Below, piece by piece: positions 8,648 through 17,193 of a stretch of DNA of 64,000 nucleotides. The stretch is from Methylopila turkensis. GTDB taxonomy: Bacteria > Pseudomonadota > Alphaproteobacteria > Rhizobiales > Methylopilaceae. The notes under the pieces were generated by a model, which saw only the letters and a program-made list of their open reading frames with translations, was not told where the DNA came from and did not search any database. The number at the start of each line of letters is the position of its first letter. Positions within the stretch are counted from its first letter, which is position 1. The position numbers were made by a program, and so were the translations under genes. The DNA lies in the NCBI RefSeq assembly GCF_027922325.1, contig NZ_BSFL01000003.1:868001-932000 (forward strand). The letters are read 5' to 3'.

Positions 8648-9753
8648 CGGATGGCGAGAGACCTGTGAACCGGCGCGTCGCATGGCTCGATGACGCGCAG
8701 GCGCTTGATGAACGCGTCATGCGCGCGAACAACGGCGAGGATGTGGTCCCGCTGCCGTTTCAGATAGCCCTCCGGCAGCGCGAAGCGGACGATGGGCAGC
8801 TTGGGATCGATAACCGACAGGGTGTCGGCCGCGGATGAGGCGACGACGGCGACCGCCGCCGGCTTCACCGGAGCGTCGAGATAGGCGAGCTCGACGGGCG
8901 TGATCGAGGGCTCGAACCGCGCCCCCGCCGCACGCGCGAGCGCCTCGGCGGCCGATCGGTCCTCGCCGCGGTGCGGCCGGTACAGAACGGGGCCATGAAA
9001 CCCCACGCGCCGCAGCGCCGCGACGCCCTCGACGATCAGCCGTCGGTGGGTTTCGAAGCAGGCGATGCCCGCCTCCACATGGTTCGCGCCGAGCAGCCAG
9101 ACCTCGTCGCCGCTCCGGGCGGGAGCGTCCGTCCGCCAGCTTTCGAAGGCGTGGCGCTCGACCCGGTCGCCCGGGCGAAGCGTCGGCTCGATCAGCGCGC
9201 CATAGATCGTGAAGAAGGTGAGCCGCGGCGGATCGATCGGCCGGTCGCCGCCGAACAGGGCGCGTGCGAGCCGCGTGCGCAACCAGCGATCGGCGAAGCG
9301 CGACGGATCGGGCGTCGGCTCGCCCGCGCGGCAGCGCGCCGCCTGCGGGGTGATCGAACCGTCGTCCAGCAGCGTCAGCTCGGCATGGGCGATCCGGTCC
9401 ACCAGCTCGCGCTGGGACCGGTTGCGGTAGTCGCCGAAAGCGAGAGCCGCATACCCGCCGCCTGCGAGCGACGCGGCGAGCCGGCGAAGCCGGGCGCGGT
9501 GCTGCAGGTCGATCGCGTCGCGCAGGATCTTCGGGGCCTTGCGCGAGGACCGCGGCCGCCCCTCGCAGCGCCGGACCGAGCGCCAGAGCGACGGAGCCCG
9601 CGCCATCAGGAGATCGATCGCAGCCCCCCCGCCCGCCCGGTCGCCCAGCAGCACGAGATCGACGGCGCGGTCCGGGCGGCGGCGGCGCCACTCGACGGCG
9701 TTCAGGTACTGCAGCGGCGAGGAGACGATCACGAGGTCGGCGGACGCAGGCAT
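8644..9753 (-). CDS. Polysialyltransferase-like glycosyltransferase
   Basis: A 369-residue protein with the sequence marks of bacterial sialyltransferases of the polysialyltransferase/GT52 type. The N-terminal strand reads LVIVSSPLQYLNAVEW (residues 7-22). A D/E-D/E-G motif is present as LLDDGS (Asp130, Asp131, Gly132). An HP-type motif appears as YRPHRGED (258-265), and a paired serine as VVASSAAD (304-310). These motifs bind CMP-sugars in characterised members, which matches the CMP-nonulosonate machinery downstream. No signal peptide or membrane span is seen, so it acts in the cytoplasm or peripherally at the membrane. It overlaps the next gene by four bases. Family assignment rests on short motifs only. 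Confidence 0.7.
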   Translation of the reverse strand: MPASADLVIVSSPLQYLNAVEWRRRRPDRAVDLVLLGDRAGGGAAIDLLMARAPSLWRSVRRCEGRPRSSRKAPKILRDAIDLQHRARLRRLAASLAGGGYAALAFGDYRNRSQRELVDRIAHAELTLLDDGSITPQAARCRAGEPTPDPSRFADRWLRTRLARALFGGDRPIDPPRLTFFTIYGALIEPTLRPGDRVERHAFESWRTDAPARSGDEVWLLGANHVEAGIACFETHRRLIVEGVAALRRVGFHGPVLYRPHRGEDRSAAEALARAAGARFEPSITPVELAYLDAPVKPAAVAVVASSAADTLSVIDPKLPIVRFALPEGYLKRQRDHILAVVRAHDAFIKRLRVIEPCDAPVHRSLAIR

Positions 9754-9812
9754 CAGCGCTCAATATCACCCGACCGTGACGCCGTCTCGCGGCTCCTTAT
9801 GGCGCAAACGCG

Positions 9813-11216
9813 CTAAAGCGCCGTGTTTGCGCCCCGAGCGACCTCGCGCCACACCTCGGCGAGGCCCGCGGCCAGCGGCTTTGGGGCGTAGGATTCGGCT
9901 CTCTTTCGGCCCGCATCGCCGAATCGCGCGCGGGCATCGGGGTCCTCGGCAAGCGCCAGCAGCGCATCGATGAAGGCGGCGCGGTCGCCCGCCGGCGCCA
10001 GCCGGCCGGTGACGCCGTCGACGACCGTCTCGGCGTGTCCGCCGACGGCGTAGGCGACCACCGGGCGTCCGGCCGCGCCCGCCTCGACGGCGACGCGGCC
10101 GAACGGCTCCTCCCACAGCGTCGGCAGCGCCACCACGTGGCTGCGGGCGAACAGCCGGTCCCGCTCCGCGCCCTCGACCGAACCGAGCAGGCGGACGCGG
10201 CCCGCGACGCCGAGCCGTTCGATCAGCGCGGCCAGCGCCGCCCGGTCCGGCCCCTCGCCGGCGATCTCGAGGGTCGCGTCCGGCCGGCGCGCGAGCACCT
10301 CCGGCCAGGCCTCGATCAGACCCGCCTGCCCCTTGTTGGCGTTGAGCGAGCCGACCACCGCGACGTTGAACCCCTCCGACGGGGCGGCGGCGACGGGCGC
10401 CGGCTCCACCGGCGTCAGCGCGCGCCGGCGCATCTGCTCCGGCGCCGCCGCCGCCCGCACCAGCGCCTCCACGTGTGCGCTCGTGACGAGAACGAGGTCC
10501 GCGCGCCGCAGCCGCTCCTGCCGGAAGGCGAGCGCCTGCCGCGCGAAGGCGTGGGCCGCCGCGGCGGCCCAGCCTCCCGTCCCGCCCTCGCCGGCCGTAT
10601 CGAAGGTCTGGCGGAAGTTCGGCGTCGAGAAGCGATGGTCGCGGACGACCGCGATCAGGGGCGGGCCGACGTCGGTCAGCGCGCCGGCGGAGGCGACAAT
10701 GGCGCGGGCGTTGTCGGCGTGGACGAGATCGGGTTTCACATGCGCGACGATGCGCGCGATCGCCTGTTCGAGACCGCTCTCGCCCGAGGTCCGGTGGTCC
10801 ATGGCGACGCCGCCCTCTGGACGTCCGAAGATGCGCACGCCAAAGGCGCGGGCGCGTTCGACCGGGGCGTCGCGAAGGTCGCGGGCGACCTCGCGCAGGA
10901 ACGACGCCCATTTCAGCCCGAACGGCCGGCGCTTCAGCGCCTCGACTTCGGACTGGCTGAGACGGTGCAGCGGCCACGCCGCGGGCGCCGGCAAGGCCAG
11001 GATCTCGACCCCGTCGACGCTGCGGCGCTCCGGGGCGGCCAGCACCTTGTCGAAGGTCGCCACCAGCGCCAGCCGGCGCAACGGCTCCTCGCGCAGCATC
11101 AGATGCAGGCTGCGTTCGGCGCCGCCCGCGGCGTCGGGCGGATAGCGGTCCGAGACCACCAGGACACGCCGCTCGGGCAGCCCTTCGAGCACGCGCCCGA
11201 GCGGATCAGCCGGCAT
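9813..11216 (-). CDS. Family 4 glycosyltransferase
   Basis: A 467-residue GT-B glycosyltransferase of the GT4 (GT1-like Pfam) type. The acceptor domain starts at VLVVSDRYPPDAAGGAERS (residues 18-36). The donor domain begins near VAVVGSLNANKGQ and carries IAGEGPDRAAL and the nucleotide-sugar pocket WEEPFGRVAVEAGAAG with the E-x7-E pattern. It is the first gene of the minus-strand surface-sugar cluster, 59 bases upstream of the polysialyltransferase-like gene. It therefore probably adds a residue to the same glycan or its carrier lipid. The start at 11216 has no strong ribosome site. Confidence 0.85.
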   Translation of the reverse strand: MPADPLGRVLEGLPERRVLVVSDRYPPDAAGGAERSLHLMLREEPLRRLALVATFDKVLAAPERRSVDGVEILALPAPAAWPLHRLSQSEVEALKRRPFGLKWASFLREVARDLRDAPVERARAFGVRIFGRPEGGVAMDHRTSGESGLEQAIARIVAHVKPDLVHADNARAIVASAGALTDVGPPLIAVVRDHRFSTPNFRQTFDTAGEGGTGGWAAAAAHAFARQALAFRQERLRRADLVLVTSAHVEALVRAAAAPEQMRRRALTPVEPAPVAAAPSEGFNVAVVGSLNANKGQAGLIEAWPEVLARRPDATLEIAGEGPDRAALAALIERLGVAGRVRLLGSVEGAERDRLFARSHVVALPTLWEEPFGRVAVEAGAAGRPVVAYAVGGHAETVVDGVTGRLAPAGDRAAFIDALLALAEDPDARARFGDAGRKRAESYAPKPLAAGLAEVWREVARGANTAL

Positions 11217-11270
11217 GCGGAGGTCCCGGAACGACGGCGGAGCAGCCGCGCGGCCGATCCGTCGCGGGCG

Positions 11271-12989
11271 TCATTCGGCGATGACCTCGAAGCGGTCCAC
11301 GTCGACCATGCCGAGGTCGCTGATCTTGAGATGCGGGATCACGGTGAGCGGCAGGAACGCGACCTGCAGGAACGGCTCGTCCAGTCCGCAGCCAAGCGCT
11401 CTCGCCGCGACCCGCAGCGCCAGAAGGCGCTCGCGCACCACCTCGTGCGGATCGAGGCTCATCAGCCCGGCGACCGGCAGCGCGAGCTCCGCCCTCACCT
11501 CGCCGCCGCCCGCCACCACGAAGCCGCCGCCGAGCGCGATCACCCGGTTGACGGCCAGGGCCATGTCCTCCGCGTCGACCCCGACCACGCAGATGTTGTG
11601 GCTGTCGTGGCCGACGGAGGATGCGATCGCGCCGCCCTTGAGCGCGAAGCCCTTTACGAATCCCCGGCCGATGGTGCGCGGTCCGCCGTGCCGCGCGACC
11701 ACGGCGACCGACAGCGCGTCCTGCGCGAGATCGGAGCCCACCACGCCGTCGCGCGCCGCGAGGTCGAGCGTGAGGCGCTCGGTGACGATCTTGCCAGGAA
11801 TGACGCCGATGACCGGCCGCGGCCCGCCCTTGCCCGCGATCCGCAGGTCGTCGGCCGAGACCGGCGCGGCCTTCATGCTGTCGAGGCCGACCGGATCGGG
11901 CGCGGTCCGCGCGTCGAACAGCGCGTCGGTCACGAGCCGTCCACCGGCGATGACATGCTCGACCCGGCAGCCCTCGTAGTCCGAGAGCAGCACGAGATCG
12001 GCGCGCTTTCCCGGCGCGACGAGGCCGCGGTCGCGCAGCCCGAAGGCGTTGGCGCCGGACCAGCTCGCCGCGCGGTAGACATGCGCGGGCGGCGCTCCCT
12101 GCCCAATCGTCCAGCGGATCATGTGGTCGAGATGGCCTTCCGCCGCGATCTCGACCGGGTTGCGGTCGTCGGTGCAGAGCGCGACGAAGGCCGAGGTCTC
12201 CGGCGTGATCAGCGGCCAGAGCGCGCGCAGGTCCTTGGCGATCGAGCTCTCGCGGATCAGCACCGTCATGCCCTTGCGCAGCTTCTCAAGCCCCTCCTCG
12301 TAGCTGGTGGCCTCGTGGTCGGTGCGGATGCCGGCGGCGAGATAGCCGTTGAGGTCTTGGCCCCTCACCAGCGGCGCGTGGCCGTCGATATGGCCGTCCT
12401 GAAACGCCGCGAGCTTGGCGAGGCAGCCGGGATCGGCGTTCAGCACGCCGGGGAAGTTCATGAACTCGGCGAGGCCGAGCACGCCCTCGCGGCCGCGGAA
12501 CGGCAGCAGGTCGTCCACCTCCAGCCGAGCGGCGGCTGTCTCCAGCGGCGAGGCCGGCACGCAGGAGGACAGGTTGACCCGGATGTCCATCACCGCGGCG
12601 GCGGCGGCCCTGAGCGCGTAGTCGATCCCCGCCGCGCCCAGCACGTTGGCGATCTCGTGCGGGTCCCAGAGCGCGGTCGTCACGCCGTGCGGCAGCACGC
12701 AGCGGTCGAACTCGAGCGGCGTCAGCAGGGAGGATTCGATGTGGAGATGCGTATCGATGAAGCCCGGCGCCACGGTCAGCCCACGGCCGTCGATCGTCTC
12801 CGCGCCCTCGTACTCCCCGAACGTGCCGACGATGACGTCGCCCGCGATCGCCACGTCGCTCTCGAACAGCGTCGCGGTGACGACGTCGAGCACGCGGGCG
12901 CCCTTGATCACGAGGTCCGCCGGCTCCCTCCCCCGACCCTGGGCGATGCGGCGGGCGAGCGTCTCGGGCGTGGCGTGGGACGGCGGCAT
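11271..12989 (-). CDS. ade: Adenine deaminase
   Basis: A 572-residue amidohydrolase converting adenine to hypoxanthine in purine salvage. The N-terminal amidohydrolase part has the metal-binding [11 protein letters not shown] typical of adenine deaminases (HxHxESS rather than the dihydroorotase HxH), then [11 protein letters not shown] and LCTDDRNP. The C-terminal adenine-deaminase domain contains [24 protein letters not shown] and a [12 protein letters not shown] block, so both domains are complete and the length is normal. It is separated by 54 bases from the glycosyltransferase start and probably belongs to its own transcript. Confidence 0.95.
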   Translation of the reverse strand: MPPSHATPETLARRIAQGRGREPADLVIKGARVLDVVTATLFESDVAIAGDVIVGTFGEYEGAETIDGRGLTVAPGFIDTHLHIESSLLTPLEFDRCVLPHGVTTALWDPHEIANVLGAAGIDYALRAAAAAVMDIRVNLSSCVPASPLETAAARLEVDDLLPFRGREGVLGLAEFMNFPGVLNADPGCLAKLAAFQDGHIDGHAPLVRGQDLNGYLAAGIRTDHEATSYEEGLEKLRKGMTVLIRESSIAKDLRALWPLITPETSAFVALCTDDRNPVEIAAEGHLDHMIRWTIGQGAPPAHVYRAASWSGANAFGLRDRGLVAPGKRADLVLLSDYEGCRVEHVIAGGRLVTDALFDARTAPDPVGLDSMKAAPVSADDLRIAGKGGPRPVIGVIPGKIVTERLTLDLAARDGVVGSDLAQDALSVAVVARHGGPRTIGRGFVKGFALKGGAIASSVGHDSHNICVVGVDAEDMALAVNRVIALGGGFVVAGGGEVRAELALPVAGLMSLDPHEVVRERLLALRVAARALGCGLDEPFLQVAFLPLTVIPHLKISDLGMVDVDRFEVIAE

Positions 12990-13066
12990 GGCGGCTCCGA
13001 TGGCGGACGCGGCGATCTTGACCCAAGCCGGGCGGCGGGCTCAAGCGCCCGGGCCACCGTTCGCGC

Positions 13067-13846
13067 TCAGCCCCGCAGCGCCCGGCGGATCGCGTCGAGG
13101 CCGTCGGTCAGCGCCGCCGGCCCCGGCTGGAGAATCAGCGCCGACTTGATCTCGACGATGCGTCCGTCCCGCACGGCGGGAACGGCGTCCCAGCCCGGCC
13201 GGGCCCGGATGCGGTCGGGCGAGACCTTCTTGCCGCACCACGAGGCGAGGATGACGTCGGGCGCGGCGGCGATCACGTCCTCGCTCGTCACGATGCGGTC
13301 CCGCGCCGCGGCGTTGCGGGCGCGCTCCGGGAACACGTCGTCGCCGCCCGCGACGCCGACGAGCTCCGACACCCAGCCGATGCCGCTGATCATGGGCTCG
13401 TCCCATTCCTCGAAATAAACCAGGGGCCGCGGGCGTCCCTCGTTCTCCGCCCGGATGTCGCGCAGCCGGGCCTCGTAGCCGGCCGCGAGCGCGTCGGCCT
13501 TCCCGAAGGCGCCGACGAGAGCGCCGACCGTGCGGATCATCGCGAGAACGCCGGCGAGATCGCGCTGGTTGAACGCGTGGGTCGCGACGCCCGCCCGCGC
13601 GAGATCGGCGACGATGTCGGCCTGCAGGTCCGAGAACGCCAGCACGAGGTCGGGCTCCAGCGCGAGAATCTTCGGGATGTCCGCCGTGGTGAAGGCGGCG
13701 ACGCGGGGCTTCTCCCGGCGGACCTGCGGCGGGCGCACGGCGTAGCCGGACACGCCCACGATGCGCTGGTCCTCGCCGAGGAGATACAGGGTCTCGACCG
13801 TCTCCTCGGTGAGGCAGACGATGCGTTCGGGCGGAAAGCGGCGCAT
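13067..13846 (-). CDS. BtuF-like cobalamin/metal-chelate-binding protein without signal peptide
   Basis: A 259-residue protein with the fold of class III periplasmic binding proteins: IVCLTEETVETLYLLGEDQRIVGVSGYAV at the N terminus, PKILALEPDLVLAFSDLQADIVADL in the middle, and a C-terminal lobe with WCGKKVSPDRI. It resembles cobalamin-binding proteins that are encoded without a permease and, as here, have no visible signal peptide. No cobalamin riboswitch or BtuCD genes are nearby. It might be a cytoplasmic relative rather than a transporter component. The gap to the upstream subtilase gene is only 22 bases, suggesting co-transcription. Confidence 0.8.
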   Translation of the reverse strand: MRRFPPERIVCLTEETVETLYLLGEDQRIVGVSGYAVRPPQVRREKPRVAAFTTADIPKILALEPDLVLAFSDLQADIVADLARAGVATHAFNQRDLAGVLAMIRTVGALVGAFGKADALAAGYEARLRDIRAENEGRPRPLVYFEEWDEPMISGIGWVSELVGVAGGDDVFPERARNAAARDRIVTSEDVIAAAPDVILASWCGKKVSPDRIRARPGWDAVPAVRDGRIVEIKSALILQPGPAALTDGLDAIRRALRG

Positions 13847-13868
13847 CAGGCGCGGCGGCCGGCCCGCC

Positions 13869-15137
13869 TCATCGGCCGCGCGACGCGGTCCGGGCGAGCG
13901 CCGCGGACCGGCCCGACGCGCACAGGTTCGGCGCCGCGAACGAGGTGGCGTCGTTGGCGGCGAGCTGGCCCGGCCCGCCGTCGCCGAGCGGATCGAAGGC
14001 GAGCCGGCCGCCCCTGTCGACGCGGAAGATCATGTCGGAGGGGTAGTGCATGTAGGCGCCCTGCTCCAGCGACCGAACGAAATGGCCGGCTGAGCGAGGA
14101 TAGCCGTAAGCCGTCAGCAGGTCCTCCGTCCGATAGACGCCGGGCTCGAGGATGCGCTGGACGAAGCTGCGCCGCATCCGCGGCGACATCTGCGCCGGCG
14201 CCCGCGTCAGCGCTTCGGGTACGTTGAGCGCGACCTCCTCCGGCCGCCGGCCGGCGAAGCGGGCGATCACCGCCTTCTCGTCCGGCATTGCGACGCCCCG
14301 GAAGGCGACCTCCGCGGCGCGGTTCAGGCTGACGCCGCCTTCCGCCTCAGTCAGCACGAACTGTCCCGGCGCCCAGAGCGCCACGAGGTCCGGCATGCTG
14401 GTGTAGGCGGCGCGCCGCCCCTCCGCGTCGAGCGCGCCGACGGCGTACACGCCCTCGCCGAGGCCGAGCACGTTGACCAGCGTGTCGGGCCCGGTGTTGC
14501 CGGCCGCGACGAACACCGGCACGCGTTCGCGCTTCAGCGTCGCAAGCGCGTCCCGGACGATCCGATAGGGGTTGTTCTCGGAGCCGCCGGCGATGACGTC
14601 GAGCACCTCCGCCTTGCGCGCGGCGATGTCGCGCGACGACACGCGCCGGTCGGGCGGGAGGCGCCGGTTGACGTCCTCCAGATCGACCGGAAGCACGATG
14701 GAGCTGATGACGGCCGCCGGCCGTTCGATCCGGCCGCGCTCGATGTCGCCCGCGAGCCGCGCCAGATCGCGCGCCAGCGTGCGGGCGTTGAAGACGGGGT
14801 CGATCTGGTAGGGCGTGACCTTTTCGTGCGACAGCCTGGCGATCGCCGCGACGATGTCGCCATGGCCGATGCGGGACGAGCCGGGGCGGTCGGGATCGAC
14901 CAGATCGTCGTCAAGGTTGGCGGGTCGGAAGTAGCGGAACGTGTCCAGCACCACGAACGCGTCGGGCGACACGCAGGCGGCGCGGATCACGCCTTCGACC
15001 TCCGTGCTCGCGAACTGCCGCACGTCCCCGCCGTAGCCCACAGGCCCGCCCCCCGGCGACCCCGCCTGCATGAGCAGCAGCGCCGCGCCCGCAGCCGCGA
15101 TCTTCAGGACCAAGCGCTGGACGCCGCCAATCTCCAT
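13869..15137 (-). CDS. Divergent S8 (subtilisin-like) serine protease
   Basis: A 422-residue exported protein; residues 1-27 form a hydrophobic leader (LVLKIAAAGAALLLMQAG). All four hallmark subtilase motifs can be found in order: catalytic Asp65 in VVLDTFR, His92 in IGHGDIVAAIA, oxyanion Asn214 in VFVAAGNTG, and Ser399 in DATSFAAPNL, equivalent to GTSxAxP. The spacing is unusual. Asp to His is only 27 residues, and about 125 residues are inserted between the oxyanion region and the serine. The protein ends 23 residues after the serine, where subtilases normally continue longer, so the C terminus may be truncated or frameshifted. Annotation pipelines may call it hypothetical. Confidence 0.72.
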   Translation of the reverse strand: MEIGGVQRLVLKIAAAGAALLLMQAGSPGGGPVGYGGDVRQFASTEVEGVIRAACVSPDAFVVLDTFRYFRPANLDDDLVDPDRPGSSRIGHGDIVAAIARLSHEKVTPYQIDPVFNARTLARDLARLAGDIERGRIERPAAVISSIVLPVDLEDVNRRLPPDRRVSSRDIAARKAEVLDVIAGGSENNPYRIVRDALATLKRERVPVFVAAGNTGPDTLVNVLGLGEGVYAVGALDAEGRRAAYTSMPDLVALWAPGQFVLTEAEGGVSLNRAAEVAFRGVAMPDEKAVIARFAGRRPEEVALNVPEALTRAPAQMSPRMRRSFVQRILEPGVYRTEDLLTAYGYPRSAGHFVRSLEQGAYMHYPSDMIFRVDRGGRLAFDPLGDGGPGQLAANDATSFAAPNLCASGRSAALARTASRGR

Positions 15138-15388
15138 GCCGGACCGCCGCTGACCTCCTGCGGCGCAAGGGCCGCGGTGACGACAGGCGCGGACCCTCGG
15201 GATCCGCGACGCGCGCCGGCGGCCGATGGGTTCAGCCGTTCCGGCTTCAGGCTTCCTGACGCGCCGGGCGGAGGCTCCGCTGCGACGGTCGAGCTCAGAG
15301 TTTCACAGGGAACGCTTATGTTGCAAAGCAATATCGGATTGTGCGCCGCACATTTGGAGGGGTAAAGGGCGATCTCGTGTCTTCAAGG

Positions 15389-15679
15389 TCACTCGGTGCG
15401 TGCGATTTCGACGCCCTTGAGCTCGGGAAGCGCGTCCTCGGCCGCGGCGCGGCGCTCGACCGATTCCACCTCCGCCTCCGGCGGCCCGGCGCGGCAGGCC
15501 TCGGCGAAGGCGGCGATGCGCTCTTCCGGCCCGGTCACGATGGCCTGGACCGAGCCGTCCCGGCGGTTGCGCACCAGCCCGCGAAGCCCGAGCGAGGTCG
15601 CCGTCGCCTGGGCCCAGACGCGGAAGCTCACGCCCTGGACGCGGCCCTTGATCACCAGTTCCGCCACCGGCTCGCTCAT
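15389..15679 (-). CDS. acyP: Acylphosphatase
   Basis: A 96-residue alpha/beta-sandwich enzyme that hydrolyses the carboxyl-phosphate bond of acyl phosphates such as acetyl or carbamoyl phosphate. The signature KGRVQGVSFRVW (residues 11-22) contains the phosphate-binding loop and catalytic Arg20. The second signature GLVRNRRDGSVQAIVTG carries the catalytic Asn38. The start is the ATG at 15679, overlapping the stop of the preceding gene by four bases (ATGA), so the two are translationally coupled. Confidence 0.95.
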   Translation of the reverse strand: MSEPVAELVIKGRVQGVSFRVWAQATATSLGLRGLVRNRRDGSVQAIVTGPEERIAAFAEACRAGPPEAEVESVERRAAAEDALPELKGVEIARTE

Positions 15680-16137
15680 CGAAACCCTCCCTGCGCCGCG
15701 GGGCCGCCGCGGGCTCCTCGCGCAAACCGTCCGAGCTCGGCGAGATAGGGCTCCGGCAGCCCCCATTCGAGAGCCGCCGGAATGACCATCTCCGTCATGT
15801 AGCCGGAGACGGCCACGCCCGGCTCGACGAAGCGGGAGACGTAGACGATCGCCCGCCGGGCGCCGTCCGGCGCCCGCACGCGCAGCCTCTCCTTGCGGTA
15901 GAGTCCCATCGCGACGCGCTCGAAGGCGTCGAGCGCCCAGAGATCGCGCTCCGTCAGGCGCCACAGCACGCCGTGGGTCGTCGCGCCCGCCTCGCGCAGC
16001 ACCGTCGCGTAGCCGTCGCGCGAGATCGCGAAGCGCCAGCCCTCGAGCCGCGCCGGCCCCACCGGCTCCGCGCCCGGACAGCGCCGCGCCATGGAGCTGC
16101 GGCGCATGTTTGCGCCATAGGCGAAATAGTGGAGCAT
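15676..16137 (-). CDS. Gamma-glutamylcyclotransferase-like protein
   Basis: A 153-residue protein with the GGCT fold. The substrate-binding N terminus reads LHYFAYGANM at residues 2-11, GVLWRLTERDLWALDAFE contains the conserved glutamate near 78, and the terminal half has SGYMTEMVIPAALEWGLP. Members make 5-oxoproline from gamma-glutamyl amino acids, though many bacterial relatives are untested. The start is placed at the ATG at 16137, where the conserved YFAYG strand begins. A start at 16167 would overlap the divergent promoter region. Coupled to the acylphosphatase gene by an ATGA overlap. Confidence 0.82.
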   Translation of the reverse strand: MLHYFAYGANMRRSSMARRCPGAEPVGPARLEGWRFAISRDGYATVLREAGATTHGVLWRLTERDLWALDAFERVAMGLYRKERLRVRAPDGARRAIVYVSRFVEPGVAVSGYMTEMVIPAALEWGLPEPYLAELGRFARGARGGPAAQGGFR

Positions 16138-16237
16138 GAGGTCGAGCTTAAAGGGACGCGCGGCCATGTCGAACGACGGCGGCGCTCCCGCGCCCCACGG
16201 TCCGACGGCGAAACGCCGCACGCCAAGGTTTCCGCCC

Positions 16238-16864
16238 ATGCTGACGGTCCATCACCTGACCTTCTCGCGATCGACGCGCGTGATCTGGCTGCTGGAGGAA
16301 CTCGGGCTGCCCTACCGGCTCGAACGCTACGAGCGCGACGCGAACTTCCGCGCGCCGGAACGGCTGAAGACAATCCACCCGCTCGGCAAGGCTCCGGTGG
16401 TCGAGGACGGCGAGCTGGTCATCGGCGAGTCCGCCGTCATCCTCCAGCACATCGACCGGACCTATGGCGGTGGCCGGTTCACGCCGCAAGACGCGTCGGC
16501 GCGGCTTCGGCACGAGGAATGGCTGCATTACGTCGAGGGCACCGCGGCCTTTCCCGTGATGATGGCCGCGGTCGGCGCGCGGAACGGCGGCTTCACCGGC
16601 GGCATGGAGACCTTCGTCAAAGTGACGCTCGGCAAGAGCCTCGACCTGATTGAGGGCGCGGTCGGCGTGAGCCGCTTCGTCATGGGCGACGGGCTGACGC
16701 TGGCCGACATCCAGTTCGTCTACATCCTCGAGATGGCGAACCACGCCGGCCTGCTCGCGGATCGGCCCGCGATCGCCGGCTATCTCGGCCGGCTCAAGGC
16801 GGAGCCGGGCTTCGTCCGCGCCGTCGAGATCGGCGGCCCGATGGCGCCGCCGAAGCGAGCCTGA
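16238..16864 (+). CDS. Glutathione S-transferase family protein
   Basis: A 208-residue two-domain GST. The N-terminal thioredoxin-like domain reads LTVHHLTFSRSTRVIWLLEELGLPYRLE; the catalytic Ser/Thr is probably in SRSTR (residues 9-13). HPLGKAPVVEDGE and GESAVILQHID form the glutathione site. The all-helical C-terminal domain includes SRFVMGDGLTLADIQFVYILEM (N-capping box). The start is ATG at 16238, based on where the beta strand begins. It is divergent from the cyclotransferase gene; the 100 bases between them must hold both promoters. The electrophilic substrate is unknown. Confidence 0.9.
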   Translation: MLTVHHLTFSRSTRVIWLLEELGLPYRLERYERDANFRAPERLKTIHPLGKAPVVEDGELVIGESAVILQHIDRTYGGGRFTPQDASARLRHEEWLHYVEGTAAFPVMMAAVGARNGGFTGGMETFVKVTLGKSLDLIEGAVGVSRFVMGDGLTLADIQFVYILEMANHAGLLADRPAIAGYLGRLKAEPGFVRAVEIGGPMAPPKRA

Positions 16865-16880
16865 GACATCCGGGCCGGTT

Positions 16881-17008
16881 GGCTCACTCCAGCTCGAGAA
16901 CTACCGCGTCACCGCGAGGCTGTCGTCGGGCTTGGGGTCGATCCTGGCGATCTCGCATCGCTCGGCGCGCAGCGCGTTCTCCATCGTCATGGCCTCGACG
17001 ACGCGGAG
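16881..17008 (-). pseudogene. Decayed duplicate of a biotinyl-domain coding end
   Basis: These 128 bases are a degenerate direct copy of 18829-18960, the last codons of the acyl-CoA carboxylase alpha gene. Read on the minus strand they give VVEAMTMENALRAER, then IARIDPKPDDSLAV, with small deletions that shift frame before VVLELE. In the functional copy the motif is EAMKMEN; here the biotin-accepting lysine codon AAG has become ACG (threonine), so it could not be biotinylated even if translated. The remaining part of the 329-base interval up to 17193 shows no gene I can support. Confidence 0.85.
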
Positions 17009-17193
17009 ATCGCCCACATCCACCTGCCGAGGCGGCGTTTCTGGGCAAGTGACGCGGCGGCTCGATTCGTCGGTCCATCCTCGCCGTCGTCCTCCGGCTC
17101 GACCGGAGGACCTATCTCCTGGGTCGAGCTCCGCGTCGGACAGGGATGGTCCGGTCAGGCCGGACCATGACGGCGCGGGAGGGGGTGCGTCCC

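Noticed and set aside
10035..13418. A 1127-codon open frame on the plus strand
   Set aside because: It is antisense to the GT4 transferase, adenine deaminase and BtuF-like genes. Its translation is Arg/His/Asp-rich low-complexity sequence, typical of shadow frames in GC-rich DNA.
13847..13868. Cobalamin riboswitch ahead of the BtuF-like gene
   Set aside because: The gap is only 22 bases and the upstream sequence is coding; no B12 box was seen.
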